A stretch of DNA of 8,446 nt from DATLSM01 sp049585815 (GTDB lineage: Bacteria > Actinomycetota > Thermoleophilia > Solirubrobacterales > 70-9), in the NCBI GenBank assembly GCA_049585815.1, contig JBAVAR010000103.1, forward strand, positions 1 to 8,446, in the 5' to 3' direction. Positions 1-6,227 of the stretch are shown here, one piece after another (the first letter of the stretch is position 1; each line of letters begins with the position of its first letter). The notes beneath the pieces are model-generated. The model did no database searches and was not told where the DNA came from. It was given only the letters and a program-made list of their open reading frames with translations. Position numbers and translations under genes: made by a program.

Positions 1-896
1 GGCGTGAGCTTGGACCCGAGGGCGCCCGTTCACTGCTCGCCGCCTGCAACGAGCCGGCCGAGGTCGCGATGCGGGTCAACCTCCTGCGCGCCGAGCCCCG
101 GCAGCTGCTCTGCAAGCTCCGCGAGGCCGGCGTCCGGGCGCGGGCCCCGCGAGCGACCTGGCCGCTCGCCGCGGCGGAGGAGCTAATCATCGAGGGAAGG
201 AGCGGAGAGACTGTCGCTGGGTTGATCGAGGCGGGCGAGCTGACACCGCAAAGCCGCGGCTCTGCCGCCGTGGTCGAGGTGCTGGATCCAATTGAGGGCG
301 AGCACATCCTCGACCTCTGCGCGGGCCCGGGAATCAAGACCGGCCAGATCGCGGCCCGGATGGGTGACCGCGGCGAGGTGATCTCGGTCGAGCTCGATCC
401 GTCAAGGGCGGCGGAGGTCGCCGCGCAGGCGGCGCGCTTGGGCCTGCGTGGCCTCACCGTGATCGAGGCCGACGCCGGCGAGCTGGAGCTGGCGTCGGGA
501 TTTGACCGCATCCTCCTCGACGCGCCCTGCTCGGATCTCGGCGCGCTCGCCTCGCGCCCCGATGCCCGCTGGCGCAAATCCCCGCGGACGATCGAGCGGC
601 TGGTCGAGGTGCAGCGGCGGGCACTGTTTGGCGCTGCGCGGCTGCTGCGCCCGGGCGGCGTTCTCGTCTATGCGACCTGCACGATCTCGCGCGCCGAGAA
701 CGAGGACCAGGTGGCCGCGCTGCTCAACGCCTCGCTGGCGGGGGAGCTGCCCGCGCTTGAGCTCGAGGACCTCGGCGCCTGCGCCCGGGGTCTGAGCTCG
801 CCCCTGGATCGGCGATCTCTGCAGTTGCGCCCGGATCGCGATCGCACCACCGGTTTCTTCATCTGCCGCCTGAGGCGCCATGATGGGACGCTATGA
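1..896 (+). CDS. rsmB: 16S rRNA (cytosine-5-)-methyltransferase RsmB, 5'-truncated by window edge
   Basis: This enzyme transfers a methyl group from S-adenosylmethionine to a cytosine of 16S rRNA (C967 in E. coli numbering). The frame is open to the left edge (first full codon at 3), and codons 3-68 read as the typical RsmB stretch ARSLLAACNEPAEVAMRVN. The ATG at 69 is therefore an internal methionine, not the start; the NusB-like N-terminal domain lies mostly outside the window. Visible motifs, counted from the Met at 69, are the SAM-binding loop LDLCAGPGIKTG (about 81-92), the acidic motif SVELDPSRA (about 106-114), DAPCS (151-155, bases 519-533) and YATCT (201-205, bases 669-683). The last two carry the two cysteines characteristic of RNA m5C methyltransferases. 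The C-terminus GFFICRLRR is typical. The stop overlaps the next start by ATGA. The RsmB assignment over other m5C methyltransferases rests on the N-terminal wording and on rpe following. Confidence 0.93.
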   Translation, partial: RELGPEGARSLLAACNEPAEVAMRVNLLRAEPRQLLCKLREAGVRARAPRATWPLAAAEELIIEGRSGETVAGLIEAGELTPQSRGSAAVVEVLDPIEGEHILDLCAGPGIKTGQIAARMGDRGEVISVELDPSRAAEVAAQAARLGLRGLTVIEADAGELELASGFDRILLDAPCSDLGALASRPDARWRKSPRTIERLVEVQRRALFGAARLLRPGGVLVYATCTISRAENEDQVAALLNASLAGELPALELEDLGACARGLSSPLDRRSLQLRPDRDRTTGFFICRLRRHDGTL

Positions 897-1132
897 GCGA
901 GGTCGGTGAGGGGGATAGCCCGCTGCGGCGGGCTCCGTGCCCGGGCTGCGGAGAGCCGTGGCTGCGACCCACTCAGCTCCCCGGTCGCTTTCGCTGCGTG
1001 TACTGTCTGCGCCGCTTTGAGCTGGTCTCCCAGTGCCCCAACTGCGGCGAGCACCAGACGATCGCCAGGATGAGCCACACCGAGGACATGCAGTGTCAGA
1101 CCTGCGGTGCCTCGATGCTGAGGCCGGTATGA
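893..1132 (+). CDS. Small double zinc-ribbon protein, function unknown
   Basis: This 79-residue protein contains eight cysteines in four CxxC pairs: C16/C19, C35/C38, C48/C51 and C68/C71. That spacing predicts two zinc ribbons, and the protein is mostly zinc knuckle with short linkers. The order CPxC - CxxC - CPxC - CxxC and the small size recall the YfgJ-type zinc-ribbon family of enterobacteria, although this is a resemblance from memory and not a search result. The ATG overlaps the rsmB stop by ATGA and its TGA overlaps the rpe ATG by ATGA. It is therefore almost certainly translated from the same mRNA as both neighbours, which supports it being a real gene. No signal peptide or membrane segment is seen, so it is presumably cytoplasmic. 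Sitting next to an rRNA methyltransferase, it could bind RNA or a ribosomal partner, but that is speculation. Confidence 0.8.
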   Translation: MSEVGEGDSPLRRAPCPGCGEPWLRPTQLPGRFRCVYCLRRFELVSQCPNCGEHQTIARMSHTEDMQCQTCGASMLRPV

Positions 1133-1809
1133 GCGAGCGGATCAAGGAGCTGATTGGCGAGCGGCGCGTTGCTCCCTCGATCCTCTCCGCGGATTTCTCG
1201 CGGCTCGGCTCCCAGGTTGCCGAGGTGATGGATGCCGGGGCGCGGGTGATCCACGTCGACGTGATGGATGGTCATTTCGTACCGCCGATCACGATTGGGC
1301 CACTGGTTGCCGGATCGATCGCCGACCAGGTCCACGCGGCGGGCGGCGCGGTCGATGTCCACCTGATGATCGAGGCCCCCGAGCGCCACCTGGCGGCCTT
1401 CGCCGAGGCCGGCGCCGACTCAATCACCTTTCACGTCGAGGCCACGCCGCACGCAAACCGCACCCTGGATGCGATCCGCGGCCTCGGCTGCCTCGCCGGC
1501 GTGGCGATCAATCCGGGCACCCCAGTCGAGGCCGTCGCCGAGCTGGCGGGCTTCGCCGATCTCGCCCTCTGCATGACCGTCAACCCAGGCTGGGGCGGCC
1601 AGGCGTTCATCGAGGCCTCGCCCGGCAAGGTCTCCCGCCTCGCCCCCCTGATCGGCGCCGCCAAGATCGAGGTCGACGGTGGCATCGATGCCACAACCGC
1701 CGCGCCGATGGCCGCGGCCGGAGCTTCCCTCTTCGTCGCCGGCTCGGCGATCTTCGCCAGCCCCGACCCCGCGAGGGCCTACCAGGAGATAGCTGCCGCG
1801 ATCAGCTGA
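1129..1809 (+). CDS. rpe: Ribulose-phosphate 3-epimerase
   Basis: This TIM-barrel metalloenzyme interconverts D-ribulose 5-phosphate and D-xylulose 5-phosphate in the pentose phosphate pathway. The protein is 226 residues, the usual family size. Visible motifs are APSILSADFSRLG (15-27), VIHVDVMDGHFVP (40-52), DVHLMIEAP (76-84), MTVNPGWGGQ (149-158) and EVDGGID (181-187). The expected metal and catalytic residues H42, D44, H78 and D183 are all present. The open frame extends upstream to 1033, but that extension reads the zinc-ribbon gene out of frame. The ATG at 1129 gives the normal N-terminus, overlaps the previous stop by ATGA and has a GAGG five bases upstream. Its substrate is also the substrate of RibB, which fits its place next to the riboflavin genes. 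Confidence 0.96.
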   Translation: MSERIKELIGERRVAPSILSADFSRLGSQVAEVMDAGARVIHVDVMDGHFVPPITIGPLVAGSIADQVHAAGGAVDVHLMIEAPERHLAAFAEAGADSITFHVEATPHANRTLDAIRGLGCLAGVAINPGTPVEAVAELAGFADLALCMTVNPGWGGQAFIEASPGKVSRLAPLIGAAKIEVDGGIDATTAAPMAAAGASLFVAGSAIFASPDPARAYQEIAAAIS

Positions 1810-1844
1810 GGCGCCGCCGCCGGTTCGCTCGCGGCAGGGTGCAA

Positions 1845-1864
1845 CCGCGCAGAGCCGCGCAGAG
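1845..1864. repeat. 10-bp tandem duplication in convergent gap
   Basis: CCGCGCAGAG occurs twice back to back (1845-1854 and 1855-1864) in the 73-base gap between the convergent rpe and flippase genes. The same gap holds a weak hairpin, GCCGC (1816-1820) with GCGGC (1831-1835), loop 10. There is no T-run after it, so no confident intrinsic terminator can be called. Confidence 0.6.
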
Positions 1865-1882
1865 GGGGATGGGGCCGGCCGA

Positions 1883-3289
1883 TCAGACGTTCTCGTCGAT
1901 CATCGCCAGCTGTGCCTCCAGCTCCTCCGGGGAGCCGGGCCTGACCGCGTCCTCGGCGCGCTCGTGGGGGCGGCGGTAGACGTAGTAAAGAAGCGAGAAG
2001 AGGACGCCCGCCGCGAGCAGGAAGCCGACCTCCACGCGGCGGAACTCGTTGCCGATCAGGGGCACGAAATTCCAGCCGATGAAGAGCGCCGCGCAGCCGA
2101 TCCAGCGCGAGGCCGCGCGGCGCACCTGCCCCTGGGCAACGCAGGCCTGGTTGACGGTGACCGAGGATAGGTAGAGCCCCATGCCGAGGGTGACCAGCAG
2201 CAGGCCCTCGCGATCGTAGGTGAACTTCTTGCTGAAAGCGATCTGCATCGCCTTCGGGCCGGCGAGAGCCATGAAGGCGAGGGCCAGCGCGGTGAAGGCG
2301 GCGAGGCCGAGCAGGACCATGCGCACCGTCTGGTGGAACTCGCGCTCACCCTCCTCGCTGGCGCTGGTGTGGAGTTTGGTCAGGTGGGGGAGGATGCTGG
2401 TCGAGACCGCCTGGAAGAGCTGCAGGGGCGCGCGGGCGATCATCAGCACGTTGAAGATGAAGCCCGCGGCGGCGGCGCCCTGCAGCGCCCGCACCACCAG
2501 CGGGCCGGTGTTGAGGAAGGCCTGTTCGCTGAACATGATCAGGAGCACCGCGGCGGCGAATCCCCCGCCGGCCTTGAGCGAGTAGTTCTCCTGCCCGGCG
2601 TCCTCGCCGACCCGCTCGGGCGTCTCGCGGCGCTCCTTCTGCGCCCGGCGGGCGAAGGCGAATGGGACCACCAGGAGGCTGAGCGCGGGTGCCGCGGTGA
2701 TCCCGATCGCGACCGCCGATTGTCCACTGAGGATGCCGATCGCGACCATCACGGCGAAGATCGTGCGGAAGCAGGATTCGGAGAGGATCAGCGCCACGAA
2801 CAGGCCGAAGCGCTGGTTGCCGGCGAGGAAGCCGCGGGCGAAGTAGCTCGCGGCGTAAAAGAGCACCGAGGAGAAGAAGACCCAGTAGAGCGCTTCGTTG
2901 CCCTCCAGCAGGCCGTTTTGGATCGGTCCGCGCAGCGCCAGTGCGGTGACGGCGAAAAAGAGTGAGAGGCCGAACTGGATTGTCGAGGCGACGCGCATCG
3001 GCTGCCCGGCCGCCTGCCCCTTGGCCACTCGCTCGGAGATCTGGCGGGAGAGCAGCTGTTCGATCGGCCGGTAGAGCGTCGAGATCGTGATGAAGACCGC
3101 CGACCAGAGCACCGTGATCTGGCCGTAATCGGGTTTGGAGAGAACGTGGGAGGCGATCAGGAAGTAGGCGTAGGTGACGACCCCGGTGAGTCCGACGCCG
3201 ACCGCGAGGAAGCTCGCGGTCTTGCCGTAGTCGGCCGAGCTCTGCGCTGCACCGCCCGGCTTCGCCCCATTGCCTGCGGTAGCGCTCAT
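1883..3289 (-). CDS. Polysaccharide/lipid-linked sugar flippase-like membrane protein (Wzx/MATE-like)
   Basis: This 468-residue integral membrane protein has about twelve hydrophobic segments. Examples are around residues 27-47 and 60-75, then in order FGLSLFFAVTALAL, WVFFSSVLFYAASYF, LFVALILS through AVMVAIGILSG, TAAPALSLLVVPFAFA, FAAAVLLIMFSEQAF, MVLLGLAAFTALALAFM, LLLVTLGMGLYLSSV and VEVGFLLAAGVLFSLLYYVY. A charged cytoplasmic-type loop (RRAQKERRETPERVGEDAG) falls near the middle, and the tail is polar. Size and topology match the oligosaccharide/polysaccharide exporters of the MVF/MATE superfamily, which flip polyprenyl-linked glycans across the membrane. The N-terminal wording (LSKPDYGQITVLW) is also like that family. 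The start overlaps the glycosyltransferase stop by ATGA (minus strand), with GGAG nine bases upstream. This pairing supports a role in glycan export. The exact substrate cannot be told, and MurJ-like function is less likely on context. Confidence 0.8.
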   Translation of the reverse strand: MSATAGNGAKPGGAAQSSADYGKTASFLAVGVGLTGVVTYAYFLIASHVLSKPDYGQITVLWSAVFITISTLYRPIEQLLSRQISERVAKGQAAGQPMRVASTIQFGLSLFFAVTALALRGPIQNGLLEGNEALYWVFFSSVLFYAASYFARGFLAGNQRFGLFVALILSESCFRTIFAVMVAIGILSGQSAVAIGITAAPALSLLVVPFAFARRAQKERRETPERVGEDAGQENYSLKAGGGFAAAVLLIMFSEQAFLNTGPLVVRALQGAAAAGFIFNVLMIARAPLQLFQAVSTSILPHLTKLHTSASEEGEREFHQTVRMVLLGLAAFTALALAFMALAGPKAMQIAFSKKFTYDREGLLLVTLGMGLYLSSVTVNQACVAQGQVRRAASRWIGCAALFIGWNFVPLIGNEFRRVEVGFLLAAGVLFSLLYYVYRRPHERAEDAVRPGSPEELEAQLAMIDENV

Positions 3290-4275
3290 AGCGGGCGCTC
3301 CGCACCGCGCTCGTAGTGGGAGGGCTCAACGCCGAGCGCCAGCTCCACCCGCCGTACCCGCTCGAACACCCGCTGCGTCATCACCCGCTGGCCGGCCAAG
3401 AGATCGCCGATCACCCCCAGCGCGAGCAGCTGTACGGCGGCGATGAAGAGGACCGCGCCGAGGATCAGCGACTGGATGTGGCCATTGCTGTTGCCGTTGA
3501 GAACCCAGTCCAGCAGAAACGGCATCCAGGCGGCGATCGCCGCCACGAACACGACCAGGCCCGCGGTGGCAAACACCCGCAGCGGCTCATAGCGGGCGTA
3601 GATGCGCAGGATCGCCAGCGAATTGCGGCGGACGTAGGAGCCGGTTGAGTCAAACAGGCGCGACTCGCGGGTCTGTGGGTTGACGCCGATCGGGACCTGG
3701 TCGACCGCGATCAGCATCTTGCCGGCCTGAATCAGGCTCTCCAGCGTGTAGGTGAATTCATCGACGACGAGCAGCTGCAGCGCCGCCTCGCGGTTGTAGG
3801 CGCGAAAGCCGGAGGTGGTGTCGGCGATCTCGGTACCCGAGAGCCGTCGCACCACCCAGCTGCCGAGCCGCTGCAGCCCCTTCTTTGCGCCGGAGAAGTG
3901 CTCGATCTGTGAGACCTGCCGGTCGCCGACAACCATGTCGGCCTCACCGGCGAGGATCGGGGCCACCAGCTTCGGGATGTCGGCGCCGCGGTACTGGTTG
4001 TCGGCGTCGGTGTTGACGACGACATCGGCGCCCAGCTTCAGGCAGGCGTCGAGCCCGGCCTGAAAACCCGCCGCGAGGCCCTTGTTGTTAGTCAGCCTGA
4101 CGATGTGCTCGACCCCGCAATCGCGGGCGACCTCGACCGTGCGGTCGCTTGAGCCGTCATCGACCACCAGCAGCTCGATTCCCTCAAAGCCGTCGATCTG
4201 GCGCGGCAGGTCGGCGATCGTCGCCGGCAGGGTCAGCTCCTCGTTGAGGCAGGGGATCTGGATGATCAGCTTCAT
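3286..4275 (-). CDS. Family 2 glycosyltransferase with C-terminal membrane anchor (polyprenyl-phosphate sugar synthase-like)
   Basis: This 329-residue protein has an N-terminal GT-A domain and a membrane-anchored C-terminus. Visible motifs are IPCLNEE (7-13), the nucleotide-binding VVDDGSSDRT (37-46), NNKGLAAGFQAGL (63-75), the DxD metal motif in NTDADNQY (D90 and D92) and TTSGFRAYNR (153-162). Two hydrophobic helices follow at about 234-259 and 268-294, then a basic, coil-like tail with many Arg/Glu. This architecture is that of DPM1/GtrB-like enzymes, which transfer a sugar from a nucleotide donor to polyprenyl phosphate at the inner membrane face. The acceptor and sugar are inferred, not shown. 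It is the first gene of the minus-strand pair, and its product could be the substrate of, or feed the pathway served by, the flippase. There is no clear ribosome binding site before the ATG. A TACCCT 11 bases upstream of the ATG could be a -10 element but lacks a convincing -35. Confidence 0.88.
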   Translation of the reverse strand: MKLIIQIPCLNEELTLPATIADLPRQIDGFEGIELLVVDDGSSDRTVEVARDCGVEHIVRLTNNKGLAAGFQAGLDACLKLGADVVVNTDADNQYRGADIPKLVAPILAGEADMVVGDRQVSQIEHFSGAKKGLQRLGSWVVRRLSGTEIADTTSGFRAYNREAALQLLVVDEFTYTLESLIQAGKMLIAVDQVPIGVNPQTRESRLFDSTGSYVRRNSLAILRIYARYEPLRVFATAGLVVFVAAIAAWMPFLLDWVLNGNSNGHIQSLILGAVLFIAAVQLLALGVIGDLLAGQRVMTQRVFERVRRVELALGVEPSHYERGAERPL

Positions 4276-4362
4276 CGCGACGGGTCAGGGTATCTGCGGT
4301 ATCGGCGCGCGGGTCCCCCCGGGGCTGGGCGAAGCGGGCTCGCGCGCGGGGAGATCGAGGTC

Positions 4363-4391
4363 GCGCCCGCGGGCGCCCTGGGTCAACCCAG
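4363..4391. promoter_or_regulatory. Two adjacent inverted repeats in the divergent control region
   Basis: GCGCCCGCGGGCGC (4363-4376) is a perfect 14-bp palindrome. It is followed at 4378-4391 by CTGGGT-CA-ACCCAG, a 6-bp inverted repeat with a 2-base centre. Both lie in the 178-base space between the divergent glycosyltransferase and ribD starts. They could be protein-binding sites or transcript hairpins. In DNA this GC-rich, the first may be chance. Confidence 0.35.
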
Positions 4392-4420
4392 CCGATCCTC
4401 AGGCGCTGAACGGGCCGCGC

Positions 4421-4426
4421 TAGGAT
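4421..4426 (+). promoter_or_regulatory. Candidate -10 element for the riboflavin operon
   Basis: TAGGAT matches four of six TATAAT positions, including the key TA and final T. Transcription would begin around 4433, inside the palindrome at 4431-4448. No good -35 is found at normal spacing, so the call is weak. Confidence 0.25.
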
Positions 4427-4430
4427 TCGT

Positions 4431-4448
4431 TGATTGACCAGTCAATCA
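4431..4448. promoter_or_regulatory. Operator-like palindrome before ribD
   Basis: TGATTGAC-CA-GTCAATCA is a perfect 8-bp inverted repeat with a 2-base centre. It is AT-rich in otherwise GC-rich DNA. It ends five bases before the ribD ATG at 4454 and just downstream of a possible -10 at 4421. Half-sites of the TTGA/TCAA kind with this size are typical of TetR-family operators, so steric repression of the riboflavin operon is a reasonable inference. No regulator gene is in the window. If translation began at the TTG at 4430, the palindrome would fall in the first codons instead. Confidence 0.5.
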
Positions 4449-4453
4449 GTCCG

Positions 4454-5614
4454 ATGAACTCCCAGCTCACAGGCACCGATCAGGCGCATCTGGCGCGGGC
4501 GTTGGAGCTTGCCGAGCGGGGGCGAGGGCGGGTCAGTCCGAATCCGCTCGTCGGAGCGGTGCTGGCCCGGGAGGCAGTGGTGATCGGCGAGGGGTGGCAC
4601 CGGGAGCTGGGCGCTCTGCACGCCGAGGTGGCGGCGCTTCAGGACTGTCGGGCGCGGGGGGCAGATCCAGCCGGGGCGAGCATGTACGTGACGCTTGAGC
4701 CCTGCGCCCACCAGGGGCGCCAGCCGCCGTGTGTCGATGCGATTCTGGAGTCGGGCCTCGCGCGGGTGGTGATCGCGTCTGAGGATCCGAGCGAGTGGGC
4801 GGGGGGACGTGGGCCGGGCGCCCTGCGCGATCGCGGGGTCGCGGTGGAGTTTGTCGACGGGGAGCAGGCCGCGGCGGCGCGATTGCTAAACCAACCCTTT
4901 CGAAAGCACGCCCGCACCGGGTTGCCGCTGATCACCCTGAAGCTGGCGATGTCCCTCGCCGGTCAGACTGCCACCGCCCCCGGCGAGTCCGGCTGGATCT
5001 CCGCCGAGCCGAGTCGAGCTCTGGTTCATCGCTGGCGCGCCGAATCGGATGCGATCGCGATCGGCATCGGGACCGCCCTCGCCGATGATCCGCTGCTCAC
5101 CGCCCGCAGCGAGGGGTCCCCCCGCCAGCCTCTGCGCGTGATCTTTGACCGCCGCGCCCGCCTGCCGCTCGACTCACGGCTGCTGCTCACCCTCGAGCAG
5201 GCGCCGGTGATCCTCATCGCCTCCCCGCAGGCAGACCAAGCGCGCGTCGGCGCCCTGCACGATGCGGGCGCGGAGGTCCTTCTCTGCGATGGGGTCGAGC
5301 CCGCTCTGGCTGAGCTGGGCCGGCGCGAGATCACCAGCATCTTCCTCGAGGGGGGCCCCACCCTCGCCGCCGCATTTGCCGCCTGCGATCAGATCGATGA
5401 GTCGCGAACCTTCATCGCCCCGCTCCTTCTCCCTTCCGCCTCCCCGGGTGAGGCCCCTGGCGGGGCCGGGAGGGATGGGGGGCAGGGCGGGGAGGAGGCG
5501 GGCGCTGTCTTTGGTTCGCCAGCGCGGGGATCTGTGATCCGGGCGAGCGCCGCCGTCGGGATGGAGATGATCGGCGAGGATGTCCTGATCAGGGCGCGCT
5601 TTAGGGAGTGGTGA
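4454..5614 (+). CDS. ribD: Bifunctional diaminohydroxyphosphoribosylaminopyrimidine deaminase / 5-amino-6-(5-phosphoribosylamino)uracil reductase
   Basis: RibD carries out the second and third steps of the GTP branch: deamination of the pyrimidine, then NADPH-dependent reduction of the ribose side chain. The N-terminal cytidine-deaminase-like domain (about 10-145) shows H56-A-E58 and LEPCAHQGRQPPC with C84 and C93, giving the zinc ligands and catalytic glutamate. The reductase domain (about 150-386) shows LITLKLAMSLAGQTA, GESGWISAEPSR, SDAIAIGIGTALADDPLLTAR and EGGPTLAAAF. The usual SLDGK is SLAGQ here. Residues 327-360 form an unusual Gly/Pro/Ala-rich stretch where the family normally has a short APKLLGG-type segment; GEDVLIRARF then closes the domain normally. 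Length is 386 residues, slightly long for the family. The ATG at 4454 gives the family-like N-terminus but has no Shine-Dalgarno. The in-frame TTG at 4430, with AGGA four bases upstream, is the alternative start. Confidence 0.93.
   Translation: MNSQLTGTDQAHLARALELAERGRGRVSPNPLVGAVLAREAVVIGEGWHRELGALHAEVAALQDCRARGADPAGASMYVTLEPCAHQGRQPPCVDAILESGLARVVIASEDPSEWAGGRGPGALRDRGVAVEFVDGEQAAAARLLNQPFRKHARTGLPLITLKLAMSLAGQTATAPGESGWISAEPSRALVHRWRAESDAIAIGIGTALADDPLLTARSEGSPRQPLRVIFDRRARLPLDSRLLLTLEQAPVILIASPQADQARVGALHDAGAEVLLCDGVEPALAELGRREITSIFLEGGPTLAAAFAACDQIDESRTFIAPLLLPSASPGEAPGGAGRDGGQGGEEAGAVFGSPARGSVIRASAAVGMEMIGEDVLIRARFREW
5452..5467 (+). repeat. GC hairpin inside ribD
   Basis: GGCCCC (5452-5457) and GGGGCC (5462-5467) form a perfect 6-bp stem with a TGGC loop, inside the Gly-rich segment of RibD. 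It sits between a pyrimidine-rich tract (about 5417-5446) and a G-rich tract (5462-5502). Confidence 0.6.
5462..5502 (+). other. Potential G-quadruplex tract on the coding strand of ribD
   Basis: G-runs of three or more lie at 5462-5465, 5468-5470, 5472-5474, 5477-5482, 5485-5487, 5489-5492 and 5500-5502. Loops between the first six are one or two bases, so the canonical four-tract G-quadruplex pattern is met several times over. It would be in the mRNA as well as the non-template DNA strand. Folding is inferred from pattern only. Confidence 0.5.
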
Positions 5615-5616
5615 GG

Positions 5617-6222
5617 ATGTTCACCGGGCTGATCGAGGATCTGGGCAGTGTCGAGAAGATCGACTCGGGACCCGAGGGCGCGCGGCTTTTGGTCGCCACC
5701 CGGCTCGGCGGTGAGCTCGGCAGCGGCGACTCGGTTGCCCTCAACGGTGTCTGCCTGACCGCGACCAGCGCCGATCGCGATCGCTTTGAGGTCGAGGCGA
5801 TGAACCAGACGCTCTCGGTGACCTCGCTGGGCGGGCTTGCGGTCGGCGATCGGGTCAACCTCGAGTTGGCGCTCAGGGCCTCCGATCGCCTCGGCGGGCA
5901 CATCGTCCAGGGCCATGTCGACGGCACCGCGGCGGTGCTCTCGGTTGAGGCAGATGGCTTTGCTCAGCGCCTGCGGGTGGGGCTCGCCTCCGCACTCTCT
6001 CGCCAGGTCGTGGCAAAGGGATCGATAACGCTGGAGGGGGTCAGCCTCACCGTGGCGGCGCTTGGGGAGGATTGGGTCGAGGTCTCGCTGATCCCCGAGA
6101 CCCTGGCGCGCACCAACCTCGGTGAGGCCAGGCCCGGGCGCCGGTTGAACGTTGAGTGCGACCTAATCGGCAAGTACGTGGAGAGGTTGATGCAACCATT
6201 CGTTGGAGAGGAGCGAAGCTGA
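5617..6222 (+). CDS. ribE: Riboflavin synthase (alpha subunit type)
   Basis: This enzyme dismutates two 6,7-dimethyl-8-ribityllumazine molecules into riboflavin plus the pyrimidine that RibH reuses. The 201-residue protein is the normal length and has two lumazine-binding barrels. The first begins MFTGLIEDLGSV and carries SVALNGVCLTAT (about 42-53); the second carries RLGGHIVQGHVDG at the join and GSITLEGVSLTV (about 138-149). SLIPETLARTNLG and NVECDLIGKYVERL near the end are characteristic. Upstream GTG codons at 5608 and 5611 are in frame, but the family invariably starts MFTGL(I/V)E. The ATG at 5617 has AGGGAG eight bases upstream and lies two bases after the ribD stop, so it is in the same operon. 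In mycobacteria this gene is called ribC. Confidence 0.95.
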   Translation: MFTGLIEDLGSVEKIDSGPEGARLLVATRLGGELGSGDSVALNGVCLTATSADRDRFEVEAMNQTLSVTSLGGLAVGDRVNLELALRASDRLGGHIVQGHVDGTAAVLSVEADGFAQRLRVGLASALSRQVVAKGSITLEGVSLTVAALGEDWVEVSLIPETLARTNLGEARPGRRLNVECDLIGKYVERLMQPFVGEERS

Positions 6223-6227
6223 GCGAT

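Noticed and set aside
1033..1128. N-terminal extension of rpe
   Set aside because: These 32 extra codons read the zinc-ribbon gene in another frame. The ATG at 1129 gives the family N-terminus and an ATGA overlap.
2346..3329. A 327-codon minus-strand frame and a 210-codon plus-strand frame (2333-2965) over the flippase gene
   Set aside because: Arg/Gly/Pro-rich or Glu/Gly-rich translations without motifs are typical out-of-frame shadows of a GC-rich gene.
3529..3544. Perfect 16-base palindrome GGCGGCGATCGCCGCC in the glycosyltransferase gene
   Set aside because: It encodes Ala-Ala-Ile-Ala-Ala in a membrane helix with the commonest GC-rich codons, so the symmetry is readily explained by coding.
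4276..4453. Possible FMN (RFN) riboswitch upstream of ribD
   Set aside because: None of the conserved RFN blocks could be recognised on the plus strand, and the inverted repeats present do not fit its multi-branched layout.
6156..6227. GTG-initiated extension of RibBA
   Set aside because: It would overlap the end of ribE with non-family sequence; the ATG at 6228 is sufficient.
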